Assembly (NCBI GenBank): GCA_045645245.1
Contig: JAZRIK010000104.1
Span: forward strand, 1 to 64,000
Length of the DNA: 64,000 nt
Direction of reading: 5' to 3'
DNA from: Scatosoma sp045645245
GTDB lineage: Bacteria; Bacillota; Clostridia; Christensenellales; Borkfalkiaceae
The notes beneath the pieces are model-generated. The model ran no database searches and was not told the origin of the DNA. It was given only the letters and a program-made list of their open reading frames with translations. How positions within the stretch are numbered: position 1 is the stretch's first letter; each line of letters opens with the position of its first letter. Positions 27,915 through 36,076 of this stretch are shown piece after piece. The position numbers were made by a program, and so were the translations under genes.

Positions 27915-28823
27915 ATGGAAGGATACGAGGAAATGCAAGAAGAAATTCGTTTATCCGACGTTTTCAAAACGTTATGGAGAAAAGTTAAAACGTTGATTTT
28001 GGTTGGTTTAATCGGCGTCGTTATCGGCGGCGCTTTGGGTTTTGCGTTTGATTTTAATAAAAGCTATTACGGCGGCACGGTCGAATTTTACGTCAACCCC
28101 AAGCAAGCGGAAGACGAAACAGGTGAAAAAATTTACGGTGCATACGGACAAACGGCGATGAACGATATGGTTCGTCTTTTGAACTCGCAGCTTTTTGCCG
28201 AATATCTGTTTTTAGACGAAAACGGTTTACCGCTTTCCACGTCGTCGGAAGAACTCAACGCAAAAATCGAAAACGCAAAGGTTTTGCTTGCCGATTCGAC
28301 CGTTTCCAAGGCAGAGAAAGCAGAAATTGTGGAAACGATTATCGATGAGTGGAGAACGCTGGACACGTACAAACAGCTTATTCGCGCGGTGGAAGAATCT
28401 ACCACTTATACGCACACGCTCAATAACGACGATAAGTACGCGACGGCGAGCAGCTTCATCGTGGTAGAAGTTTCCGTTTTGAACGACGAAGAATTTGCAA
28501 ACAAGCTGTTTGAACGGGTAAAAGCCGGGGTTGAATCGTACGTGGAAAAAAATATGTTCGTACCCCCCAACTACGTTGGTACGCGCTGCCGTAAGGTGAC
28601 GAACTTGGACGAAGTAAAACTCTTGAACCCCACTTCGCTGGTAGAGTCGATTATCAAATACGCTATTTTGGTCGGCGCTGCGTCCGTTTTAATTGCAGCG
28701 GTTATCATTTTAATTAAGGATTCGTCTGAAAAACGCTTGAAGAATCCCAGCCAAACGATGGCAAAACTGGACGTACCCCTTCTTGGCGTCATTCCCCAAG
28801 AAAACGATAAAAATTTTGACTAA
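27915..28823 (+). CDS. Polysaccharide chain-length / kinase-activator protein (Wzz, YveK-like)
   Basis: 302 residues from ATG 27915. Two transmembrane segments (about 31-50 and 250-270) enclose an extracytoplasmic domain, the Wzz topology. In Firmicutes such proteins (CapA, YwqC, EpsA) set polymer length and activate a partner tyrosine kinase through their C-terminal cytoplasmic tail. The partner here is the next gene. No glycosyltransferase or polymerase gene is nearby, which is unusual for capsule loci. Confidence 0.82.
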   Translation: MEGYEEMQEEIRLSDVFKTLWRKVKTLILVGLIGVVIGGALGFAFDFNKSYYGGTVEFYVNPKQAEDETGEKIYGAYGQTAMNDMVRLLNSQLFAEYLFLDENGLPLSTSSEELNAKIENAKVLLADSTVSKAEKAEIVETIIDEWRTLDTYKQLIRAVEESTTYTHTLNNDDKYATASSFIVVEVSVLNDEEFANKLFERVKAGVESYVEKNMFVPPNYVGTRCRKVTNLDEVKLLNPTSLVESIIKYAILVGAASVLIAAVIILIKDSSEKRLKNPSQTMAKLDVPLLGVIPQENDKNFD

Positions 28824-28839
28824 TTGCGCAGGGGGAAAT

Positions 28840-29496
28840 ATGGCTTTTTCTAAACGTAAACATTTGGGCAAAGCAGCCCTTCTTAACAACAACGCTTCGG
28901 TTGCGTTAAAAGAATCGTTTCGCGATCTAAAAGCAAAATTATCTCTTTTTTTGCCGAGCGAAGGCGCAAAAACACTCGCCATTACTTCTACGTCCAAAAA
29001 AGACGGCCGAGAAGCTGTGGTTGCAAATCTTGCACTCTCTTTTGCGTCGCCCGACGTCCGCGTCGCCGTTATCGACGCCGACTTTACCTTCGATGCTTTA
29101 TCTTGCTTATTCTCTAACGAAAACGCGGAAAGTAAAAAATTAACCCTTTCCAGAAAAGACGGATTGAAAACGTACGTTGTTTCTATTTATCAGGATTTAG
29201 ATAATAATATCGATTTTATCCCCTTTAATAAAATTGAACACGACGACGAATACATCGACGATCCCGCCATCGCGTCCTTGATACAAGTATTAAAGGAAAC
29301 GTACGATTTTGTTATCGTCAACGCTCCGTCCGCTTTATCCGTCGCCGGTATGAATTCGTTTGCGTCCGTTTGCGATGGGTTCGCACTCGTTTGCAAAAAA
29401 CATTCTTCGCGTATTCAAAACGTTCGCACTGCGCTGGATATACTCCGCGTTGTAGGCGCTAACGTTTTAGGCGTAATTGTAAACGATAACAAATAA
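28840..29496 (+). CDS. BY-kinase-like (CapB/EpsB) protein with degenerate ATP motifs
   Basis: 218 residues from ATG 28840 after GGGGGA. The fold matches the bacterial tyrosine kinases paired with Wzz proteins: residues 64-85 (LAITSTSKKDGREAVVANLA) align with the Walker A block, VAVIDADF with Walker A', and YDFVIVNAPSAL with Walker B. But the GxGKS/T lysine-serine is replaced by KKDGREA, and the Walker B aspartate (normally DTPP) is Asn-Ala-Pro-Ser. There is no tyrosine cluster at the C-terminus. It is therefore probably not an active kinase. Confidence 0.78.
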   Translation: MAFSKRKHLGKAALLNNNASVALKESFRDLKAKLSLFLPSEGAKTLAITSTSKKDGREAVVANLALSFASPDVRVAVIDADFTFDALSCLFSNENAESKKLTLSRKDGLKTYVVSIYQDLDNNIDFIPFNKIEHDDEYIDDPAIASLIQVLKETYDFVIVNAPSALSVAGMNSFASVCDGFALVCKKHSSRIQNVRTALDILRVVGANVLGVIVNDNK

Positions 29497-29516
29497 TCGG
29501 TTTCTTTCGTTTTACG

Positions 29517-29550
29517 GTCGGGGCGCAGCTTTTCGCCCCGCCTTTTATTT
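29517..29550 (+). terminator. Probable terminator after the capsule-type pair
   Basis: GGGGCG/CGCCCC stem with loop CAGCTTTT, then GCCTTTTATTT. Confidence 0.65.
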
Positions 29551-29597
29551 AACGGGAATTGTTTGAAAATCTCCTTTTTTGGGTAAAAATAAATATT

Positions 29598-32027
29598 ATG
29601 GAACAACAAGAAATTACAACTACAAAAACCAACCTGCTGCCCGTCATTGCTTTGCGGGGCAGAGTAGCGTTTCCCGATACTTCGATGACGTTTGAAGTAG
29701 GTCGCGACGCGACCTTAAAAGCGGTGGATCGCGCTACGAATAACGGCGATCGGCTGGTTTTGATTTGCACGCAAAAAGACACCGAAAAAACGGAAGTGAC
29801 TGCGGACGATTTATACCAAATCGGCTGCGTGGCAAAAATTCGTTCCGTTTCTCAACTCCCCGGCAGCGTAGTCCGCGTCGTCGTGGGCGGTTTATACCGT
29901 GCGAAAGCGCGCGCTATCCGCTACGAAGACGGATATTTTTCCGCTGTTTGCGACGAATTACCGTCTATTCAAGGGGATGAAATTTTACAAGAAGCGTATT
30001 TACGCACGGCAAAAGCACTCTTAAAAGACGTTTTATCCACCGAAGGCAAAATCAGCAAGGAAACGATTTTGAAGCTGGAATATTTGGAAAACGCGGACGA
30101 GTACGTGAACGTTGCCTTGAACTCGATGCGCGTAAAGCTCGCTATTAAGCAAGCAGGACTGGAAGAAACGCGCGTAATCGAACGCTTAAAGCTTTTGGAG
30201 CGCTGCTTAAACGACGAGCTGGAAATTTCTAAAATCGAAAAGAAAATTTCTTCTGCGGTGCGCCAAAACATCGACAAATCGCAAAAGGATTTTTACCTGC
30301 GCGAACAGCTTAAAGCCATTCATACCGAGCTGGGCGACGACGGCGAAGAAGAAGACGAATTTAGGGAAAAAATTTTGGCAAAATGCTTACCCAAAGCGTT
30401 GGAAGAAAAGTGCTTAAAAGAAATTGAGCGTATGCGTAAAATGCAGCCGTCTTCCCCCGAATACACCGTCATTTCAGGGTATTTGGAACAGGTGCTTTCC
30501 CTGCCTTGGACGGAAGAAACCGCCGATACGCAAGCGCTGGAAGATTGTATCAAGGTGCTCGATTCCGACCACTACGGCTTGGAAAAAATTAAAGAACGCA
30601 TCACCGAATATTTGGCTGTTTTGAAGCTCACGGGCGGAATGAAAGCCCCGATTTTGTGCTTCGTCGGCCCCCCGGGTGTGGGGAAAACGAGTATTGCAAA
30701 CTCTATCGCCCGCGCGCTTGGCAGAAAATTTGTGCGAATGAGCTTGGGCGGCGTAAAGGACGAAGCGGAAATCCGCGGCCACAGAAGAACGTATATCGGC
30801 GCAATGCCTGGGCGGATTTTGTACGGAATGAAGCAAGCCGGCTCGATCAATCCCGTATTTTTATTAGATGAAATCGATAAAATTACGTCGGATATGCACG
30901 GCGATCCGTCGGCGGCGCTTTTGGAAGCGCTGGACCCCGAACAAAACACTTCTTTCCGCGATCGGTATTTGGAAACGCCGTACGATTTAAGCAAGGTGCT
31001 GTTTATCACCACCGCAAACTCGCTGGAAACCATTCCCGCGCCCCTGCGCGACAGAATGGAAATTATTCAGCTTTCCGGCTATACGCTCGAAGAAAAAGCT
31101 GAGATTGCGCGTCGGTATTTAGTACCCAAACAAATCGCGGCAAACGGAATTACCGACAACCAAATTTCCTTTACGCAGGACGGCTTAAACTTCGTTATCG
31201 AGGGCTATACAAGGGAGGCAGGTGTGCGAACACTGGAACGCACGGTCGGTTCCTTGTGTAGAAAAGTAGCGGTCAAATACAGCCAAAACAAAGACCTGCC
31301 GCTTGTGGAAATCAACCGCAAAACCGCGCAGGAATTGTTGGGCGCGCCCGCGTATTCTTTGGACGAATCGTCTTTGCAAGCGCAAATCGGCGCGGCTACG
31401 GGACTGGCTTGGACGGCAGTCGGCGGCACGACTTTGAGCGTGGAAGTAGCCACTTCGCAGGGCAAAGGCGAAGTGAAGCTTACCGGCAAGCTGGGCGACG
31501 TTATGAAAGAATCGGCGCAAACGGCGATTACTTATCTTCGCGCACACGCGGACGAGCTGGGTTTGGACGCGCAAGCGTTTTCTTCGCGCGATTTACACGT
31601 GCATATTCCCGAAGGCGCAACCCCTAAAGACGGACCGAGCGCAGGCATTACGCTTGCAACGGCAACGCTGTCCGCGCTCACGGGCAAAGCGGTGCGCGGC
31701 GACGTGGCAATGACGGGCGAAATCACTTTACGCGGAAACGTTTTACCCATCGGCGGCTTAAAAGAAAAATCGCTTGCCGCGCGTAGAGTGGGCATCAAAA
31801 CGGTGATTATTCCCAAGGGGAATGAAAAGGATTTGGAAGAGCTGCCTATCGAAGTGCGAAAGGATATCGCCTTTGTTCCCGTTTCTAACGTTTTAGAAGT
31901 TTTTGCCATTGCTTTCCAAGATAAGCTACCCTTCAACAATCAAAAGCCCAAGAAAAAAAGCGGCGCAAAACGCCTGCCCGTTATTCCCGAAAACGATAAC
32001 GGCACAATGGATACCGTTCGCTGTTAA
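29598..32027 (+). CDS. lon: Lon protease
   Basis: 809 residues from ATG 29598. N-terminal substrate domain, AAA+ domain with GPPGVGKTSIANSIARALGR and the family-typical GGVKDEAEIRGHRRTYIGAMPGRI region, and a C-terminal protease domain with the catalytic serine in PKDGPSAGITLATA and lysine in GGLKEKSLAA. Degrades misfolded and regulatory proteins. There is no SD sequence: the 25 bases before the ATG are AT-rich, so initiation is atypical. Followed 40 bases on by engB, a conserved pair. Confidence 0.96.
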   Translation: MEQQEITTTKTNLLPVIALRGRVAFPDTSMTFEVGRDATLKAVDRATNNGDRLVLICTQKDTEKTEVTADDLYQIGCVAKIRSVSQLPGSVVRVVVGGLYRAKARAIRYEDGYFSAVCDELPSIQGDEILQEAYLRTAKALLKDVLSTEGKISKETILKLEYLENADEYVNVALNSMRVKLAIKQAGLEETRVIERLKLLERCLNDELEISKIEKKISSAVRQNIDKSQKDFYLREQLKAIHTELGDDGEEEDEFREKILAKCLPKALEEKCLKEIERMRKMQPSSPEYTVISGYLEQVLSLPWTEETADTQALEDCIKVLDSDHYGLEKIKERITEYLAVLKLTGGMKAPILCFVGPPGVGKTSIANSIARALGRKFVRMSLGGVKDEAEIRGHRRTYIGAMPGRILYGMKQAGSINPVFLLDEIDKITSDMHGDPSAALLEALDPEQNTSFRDRYLETPYDLSKVLFITTANSLETIPAPLRDRMEIIQLSGYTLEEKAEIARRYLVPKQIAANGITDNQISFTQDGLNFVIEGYTREAGVRTLERTVGSLCRKVAVKYSQNKDLPLVEINRKTAQELLGAPAYSLDESSLQAQIGAATGLAWTAVGGTTLSVEVATSQGKGEVKLTGKLGDVMKESAQTAITYLRAHADELGLDAQAFSSRDLHVHIPEGATPKDGPSAGITLATATLSALTGKAVRGDVAMTGEITLRGNVLPIGGLKEKSLAARRVGIKTVIIPKGNEKDLEELPIEVRKDIAFVPVSNVLEVFAIAFQDKLPFNNQKPKKKSGAKRLPVIPENDNGTMDTVRC

Positions 32028-32061
32028 ACCGCTAATATACTACGAAAAAGGAGAAAACAAG

Positions 32062-32080
32062 CAACCATGTACGAGATGAA
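32062..32080 (+). repeat. Dispersed motif variant spanning the engB start
   Basis: CAACCATGTACGAGATGAATG contains the ATG at 32067 and a second ATG; it lies 35 bases after the lon stop, on the sense strand. Confidence 0.5.
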
Positions 32081-32720
32081 TGATAAAAACTGCCGTTTGG
32101 TTATTAAAAACGCGACGTTTATTACGTCGGCGGCGCGCGCCGAGCAGTTCATCAAGCCCGACAAACCGATGATTGCCGTTTGCGGTAAATCCAACGTAGG
32201 CAAAAGCTCGTTTATCAATATGCTTGCAAACAGAAAAAAGCTTGCGAAAACGAGTAGCGAGCCGGGCAGAACGCGGCTTGTAAACTATTTCGATTTTGGC
32301 GAATTTATCTTGGCGGATCTCCCCGGCTACGGCTTCGCGCGCGTTTCTAAAACGGAAAAGGAAAAGTGGGCGAAAACGCTCGACCAGTTTTTTAAGAAAA
32401 AGGAAGATATTCGTCACGTGTTTATGCTGGCGGATTCCCGCCACGACCCCACTGCGGACGACGTGCAAATGATTGAGTACTTGCATTTCCACACCCTGCC
32501 TTTTACCGTAGTGCTTACCAAAACGGACAAGCTTTCGCGTATGAAAGTAAAAGAGCATATCAAAGCGATTGCCGCCGATTTATATTTAGGCGAGAAAAAC
32601 CTGCTTGCCACCAGCGCGGAAACGGGCGCGGGAAAAACGGACGTTCTCAATAAAATTTACGACGTTATTCATACGCAAGTACCTTCGCAAGACGAAGAAC
32701 AGGTCGAAGCGCAAGATTGA
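32067..32720 (+). CDS. engB: Ribosome biogenesis GTPase EngB/YsxC
   Basis: 217 residues. G1 GKSNVGKSS, G3 ADLPGYGFA, G4 TKTDK and the switch region SSEPGRTRLVNYF mark the EngB family. Acts in 50S assembly. The ATG at 32067 is 13 bases from AAAGGAG, rather far; the Met at 32076 would be better spaced neither, so the start remains open. It ends in a strong terminator. Confidence 0.94.
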   Translation: MYEMNDKNCRLVIKNATFITSAARAEQFIKPDKPMIAVCGKSNVGKSSFINMLANRKKLAKTSSEPGRTRLVNYFDFGEFILADLPGYGFARVSKTEKEKWAKTLDQFFKKKEDIRHVFMLADSRHDPTADDVQMIEYLHFHTLPFTVVLTKTDKLSRMKVKEHIKAIAADLYLGEKNLLATSAETGAGKTDVLNKIYDVIHTQVPSQDEEQVEAQD

Positions 32721-32736
32721 TAAAAACCAAATAGAA

Positions 32737-32772
32737 AAACACCTTGAAAGCAAGCTGCTTTCAAGGTGTTTG
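32737..32772 (+). terminator. Terminator after engB
   Basis: AAACACCTTGAAAGCA/TGCTTTCAAGGTGTTT, 16-bp stem, AGC loop, then GATTTTT. Confidence 0.93.
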
Positions 32773-32786
32773 ATTTTTAATTCGTT

Positions 32787-33494
32787 TTATCTTATAATCC
32801 AACCCAAAATGGTGTAGAGCGGATTGTTATTATACAGCCAGCCCAAAACCGTGCACTCGCTTAAAAAGGTAGAAACGCCGTCGATGGGTATCAGGGTTAT
32901 CAACGCAACCACGCCGCAAACAATCAAAAACCCTTGCAACAGCCCTACCGCCGCGCCGAGTAGATGATTCAGCGCACCGACGACGGGAATTTTTTCTACG
33001 ATGGACGAGAGTATTTTTTGCAAAATTTTGAGCAGCAGTTTGGTTGTCAAGAACAGCACAATCCACGAAATCAGCGTCGCAATCAAGTCGCCCGCCGTTT
33101 CCCCGACAATCATCGCAAGCGTCGTTCCGATGGGCACTTCGCTGTTCCCAACGTCTTTCACTACGTCGATTAAAAAAGCGGGAAGGTTCACTTGCGTAAG
33201 CGCGGCTTCGATTCCTGCCGACGAAACGTCGATATCAAACCCCGTAATTTTACTCAGCGCGTCTATGCACGAGCCCTGCAAGGTTGACTGCAATCCAAAT
33301 AAGCCGTCCGTCCAGCCAAGCAGCGGTTTTGCTAAAATAAACGCGAGTATAATGGCTGCGAGCGTGGCTATGAGTGAAAACAAACAGTTGACAAACCCTT
33401 TTTTCGCCGCGCCGATGGAGAAAATAAACACAACGGCAATAACCGCGACGTCCACAATCGTTTGTGCTTGCACGGCGTTTAATGCGTATCCCAT
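32787..33494 (-). CDS. CvpA family membrane protein
   Basis: 235 residues, four or five transmembrane segments. FSIGAAKKGFVNCLFSLIATLAA near the N-terminus is the CvpA (colicin V production) domain pattern, and the C-terminal helix pair NHLLGAAVGLLQGFLIV is also typical. Function in Firmicutes is poorly known (membrane/cell envelope). Single gene with its own promoter. Confidence 0.82.
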   Translation of the reverse strand: MGYALNAVQAQTIVDVAVIAVVFIFSIGAAKKGFVNCLFSLIATLAAIILAFILAKPLLGWTDGLFGLQSTLQGSCIDALSKITGFDIDVSSAGIEAALTQVNLPAFLIDVVKDVGNSEVPIGTTLAMIVGETAGDLIATLISWIVLFLTTKLLLKILQKILSSIVEKIPVVGALNHLLGAAVGLLQGFLIVCGVVALITLIPIDGVSTFLSECTVLGWLYNNNPLYTILGWIIR

Positions 33495-33542
33495 TTCTTT
33501 CTCCTTTCGTGTTTTTTTACGGCGGTTTCGCCATACGCTATC

Positions 33543-33571
33543 ATTATAACATATCCTTTTGATTTTTTCAA
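33543..33571 (-). promoter_or_regulatory. Promoter of the CvpA gene
   Basis: Minus-strand TTGAAA (33566-33571), 17-base spacer, TATAAT (33543-33548). Confidence 0.75.
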
Positions 33572-33677
33572 GCGGAAATAAGAAAAATTTTTTATTCCTT
33601 GTTGCGTTTTGTTGTTTATTTTACCCATTTTTGTCAATACTTAACACGTATCTTTTTGGGTTTTTTAGGGAGTTTGT

Positions 33678-34376
33678 ATGGATTTTTCTTTTCACGTATA
33701 TAATAAAATGATAGACGACGGACTGACGATGGCGCTGGATAAGCTTCTCAAAGCCGACCTTGTTTCGCGGTTAACTCCGCGTAAATTTTTATCGGAAAAA
33801 GACAAAACGGACGGGGCAGGTATGCGTTCACGCGCGGATAACGCCGATTTTCGCAAAAATTTCGACGGCGATTTTTATAAACTCCCCGTTGTGGTTTGTA
33901 TCGGCAGCGACTTGGCTATCGGTGATAGCTTGGGCCCGATTGTGGGGTCTATGCTCAAATATAAAACGCAGGGGCTGCCCACCTTTATCTACGGCACGCT
34001 TGCAAGCCCCATCACTGCAAAGGAAATTAAATATCTTCGTCCGTTTTTGAAAGAAACACATAAAAACAGCCAAATCATTGCCATTGACGCGGCGGTGGGC
34101 GCGCAAGGGGATATCGGACTTGTAAAAACGTCCAACCAACCGTTATTTCCGGGCGCAGGCGCGAACAAAAAGCTGGGCGCAATCGGCGATATTTCCATTA
34201 TGGGCATCGTTGCGGAAAAATCGGTGGCGAATTATGGCTTGCTCAATACCACTCGCTTAAACTTGGTATATTCGATGGCGGAAAAAATTGCCGAATCGAT
34301 TGCCACGCTGTTATACGAACGCCAAAAAAGCGTACGAACGGAAAAAGCTTTTTCCGTAATAGGTGAAATTCATTGA
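33678..34376 (+). CDS. YyaC-like spore protein (DUF1256)
   Basis: 232 residues. VVVCIGSDLAIGDSLGPIVGSMLK, LPTFIYGTLASPITAKEI and DAAVGAQGDIGLVK give the YyaC family, related to germination protease fold proteins and present in spore formers. The first 70 residues are extra and variable; GAGMRSR at residues 49-55 is encoded by a copy of the dispersed motif (33822-33840), so that insert may be motif-derived. AGGGAG precedes the ATG. Confidence 0.82.
   Translation: MDFSFHVYNKMIDDGLTMALDKLLKADLVSRLTPRKFLSEKDKTDGAGMRSRADNADFRKNFDGDFYKLPVVVCIGSDLAIGDSLGPIVGSMLKYKTQGLPTFIYGTLASPITAKEIKYLRPFLKETHKNSQIIAIDAAVGAQGDIGLVKTSNQPLFPGAGANKKLGAIGDISIMGIVAEKSVANYGLLNTTRLNLVYSMAEKIAESIATLLYERQKSVRTEKAFSVIGEIH
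33822..33840 (+). repeat. Dispersed motif copy in the yyaC-like gene
   Basis: CGGGGCAGGTATGCGTTCA, identical over 19 bases to the minus-strand copy at 18022-18040. Confidence 0.7.
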
Positions 34377-34401
34377 CACAAACGGGTAAAAGTGCTATAA
34401 T
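34373..34401 (+). promoter_or_regulatory. Consensus promoter of queT
   Basis: TTGACA (34373-34378), 17-base spacer, TATAAT (34396-34401). The -35 overlaps the stop codon of the upstream gene. Confidence 0.9.
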
Positions 34402-34411
34402 GTTTTTCGCA

Positions 34412-34456
34412 AAGGAAGGTTTTCGGTCGAACACTTCCTTAATAAAAAAACCGAGG
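34412..34456 (+). promoter_or_regulatory. preQ1-I riboswitch, translational type
   Basis: P1 stem AAGGAAG (34412-34418) with CTTCCTT (34434-34440). The loop sequence TCGGT (34423-34427) pairs with ACCGA (34450-34454) in the tail to form the H-type pseudoknot, with the A-rich linker AATAAAAAA between, as in preQ1 class I. The loop also contains the ACAC block typical of this class. The pseudoknot strand overlaps the SD GAGG (34453-34456) of queT, so ligand binding would block translation. Confidence 0.85.
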
Positions 34457-34464
34457 TACAATTT

Positions 34465-34998
34465 ATGAAAAAATCTCTTACGACGAAACGTCTTTGTCGC
34501 GCGGGAGTAATCGCCGCGTTGTACGTGGCGTTGACGTACGCGTTTGCGCCCTTTGCTTTTGGAGCTATTCAAGTTCGCCCAGCAGAGGCGCTTTGTATTT
34601 TACCCTTGTTCTTTCCCGAAGCAATCCCCGCCTTATACGTGGGGTGTATGCTGTCTAATATCGCGTCGCCGTTCGCGCTCTACGATATGTTTTTGGGCTC
34701 GCTCGTCACGCTGATTGCGGCATTCGGCTCATACCTGGTAGGGGTATTTTTCAAAAAAGACGGTTGGCGGGTCATTTTAGGCGGTGTTTTTCCCGTACTC
34801 TTAAACGCGCTGCTTATCCCCGTTATTATCGTATATTTGTGCAACGCATACCCCGACCACGCAAGCGCGAGCGCGAACTATATTTCGTGGGCAGTTTTGC
34901 TATTTATCACCGAGAGTGTTTGGGTGTACGGACTGGGTACGCCGCTGTATTTTGGAATAAAACAACTCAAAAAGCGCGGCGTTTCTTTTTTAAGCTAA
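34465..34998 (+). CDS. queT: QueT family ECF transporter S component (queuosine precursor)
   Basis: 177 residues, five or six transmembrane segments, with AFAPFAFGAIQVRPAEALCILPLFFPEAIPALYVGC typical of QueT. It binds preQ1 or preQ0 in the membrane and works with the shared ECF ATPases, found elsewhere in the genome. The preQ1 riboswitch directly upstream confirms the substrate class. An antisense-oriented resemblance to the dispersed motif lies at 34720-34746. Confidence 0.9.
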   Translation: MKKSLTTKRLCRAGVIAALYVALTYAFAPFAFGAIQVRPAEALCILPLFFPEAIPALYVGCMLSNIASPFALYDMFLGSLVTLIAAFGSYLVGVFFKKDGWRVILGGVFPVLLNALLIPVIIVYLCNAYPDHASASANYISWAVLLFITESVWVYGLGTPLYFGIKQLKKRGVSFLS

Positions 34999-35055
34999 CC
35001 GTTTGAAAACGCGCAAACGCCGTTATAATCACTTACTTATATTGTATTTATTAAA

Positions 35056-35088
35056 ACAAAAAAGCACCTTGAAAGGTGCTTTTTTATT
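35056..35088. terminator. Bidirectional terminator
   Basis: AAAAAAGCACCTT/AAGGTGCTTTTTT with a GA loop. Serves queT (plus) and the yidC-jag operon (minus). Confidence 0.92.
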
Positions 35089-35098
35089 ATCTTCTTAT

Positions 35099-36031
35099 TT
35101 ATTCTTGATCGCCGTTGTTGCCGCTGTTTCCAAGGAAAATCCCGAAGAAATCGTTAGAAGCTTTCATGCTCGTACCGCCTGCGGACGAGCTGCCTTTGTT
35201 GCCGCGGTTAAAGCTTCTGCCGCCTTTTCCGCCACGGTTATAACCGCCTTTACTGCGATTATCTTTGTTGAAACCTCTGCCGTTTCTGCCGCGGTTATCT
35301 TTGTCGCGGCGTTCATTTCTCGCTTGAATTGCGGGCGCGGAAGGGTCTTCCAAGTTGTTGGGCACAATCACGATATAGCGGTTGGGCTCTTTGCCTTCGC
35401 TTTCCGTTTTCACTTCTTCGTGCTTTGCAAGCGCCGCGTGAATAATTCTTCTTTCATACGGGTTCATCGGCTCCAATTTTACCTTTTTGCCCAAACGCGT
35501 TGCCTTTTGCGCAAGGTTGTCGGCAAGCTTTTTAAGCGTTTCTTCTCTCTTTTCGCGGTAGTTTTCGCAATCGACCACTACGCGTTTATAGTCGTCTCTG
35601 CCCGTGTTCGCAACCGCGCCAGCCAGCGTTTGAATGGCGTCCAGCGTTGCGCCGTGCTTGCCGATAACCGCCGTCGAATTTGCCGCCGTCACGTTGATTT
35701 CGATTTTTTCGCCTTCCGCTACAAGTTCGGTGCAAGCGGTAATTTTCAACAAATCGAACAAACCTTCTAAAAAGCAAACCGTTCTTTCGCCGTCGGTTGC
35801 GCCGTTTTTACTTGCGCAGGGGGCGGGTTTTGCTTTTTCGCATTTGCACGCGGTTGCTTGTTCGCCTTGTAAAACTGCGATTTCTATGCGTGCTTTTACC
35901 GAGCCGAATAATTTCTTTTTACCTTCTTCCAAAACGCGGATATCCGCTTGTTCTTTCGCAATTCCAAGCTCTTTTAAGCCCTTTTCAACTGCTTCTTCTA
36001 CCGTTTTTCCGGTAAACTCCATATATTCCAT
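35099..36031 (-). CDS. jag: Jag/KhpB RNA-binding protein with RGG-type tail
   Basis: 310 residues from ATG 36031 (AAGGAG nine bases upstream). N-terminal Jag-N domain (EFTGKTVEEAVEKGLKELGI), KH domain (about 150-185, NSTAVIGKHGATLDAIQTLAG), R3H domain (MNPYERRIIHAALAKHEEV) and a long Arg/Gly/Asn-rich tail (about 245-300), which is longer than usual and likely adds RNA affinity. KhpB with KhpA binds RNA and affects cell division and growth. Last gene of rpmH-rnpA-yidD-yidC-jag. Confidence 0.93.
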   Translation of the reverse strand: MEYMEFTGKTVEEAVEKGLKELGIAKEQADIRVLEEGKKKLFGSVKARIEIAVLQGEQATACKCEKAKPAPCASKNGATDGERTVCFLEGLFDLLKITACTELVAEGEKIEINVTAANSTAVIGKHGATLDAIQTLAGAVANTGRDDYKRVVVDCENYREKREETLKKLADNLAQKATRLGKKVKLEPMNPYERRIIHAALAKHEEVKTESEGKEPNRYIVIVPNNLEDPSAPAIQARNERRDKDNRGRNGRGFNKDNRSKGGYNRGGKGGRSFNRGNKGSSSAGGTSMKASNDFFGIFLGNSGNNGDQE

Positions 36032-36076
36032 CTTCGTCAACTCCTTGTCCGTTTTTCACGGAATTTTTGGTCGTTA

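Noticed and set aside
31200..31225. GGAGGCAGGTGTGCGAAC in lon as a motif copy
   Set aside because: It encodes REAGVRTLER, a conserved Lon sequence, so the similarity is explained by the protein.
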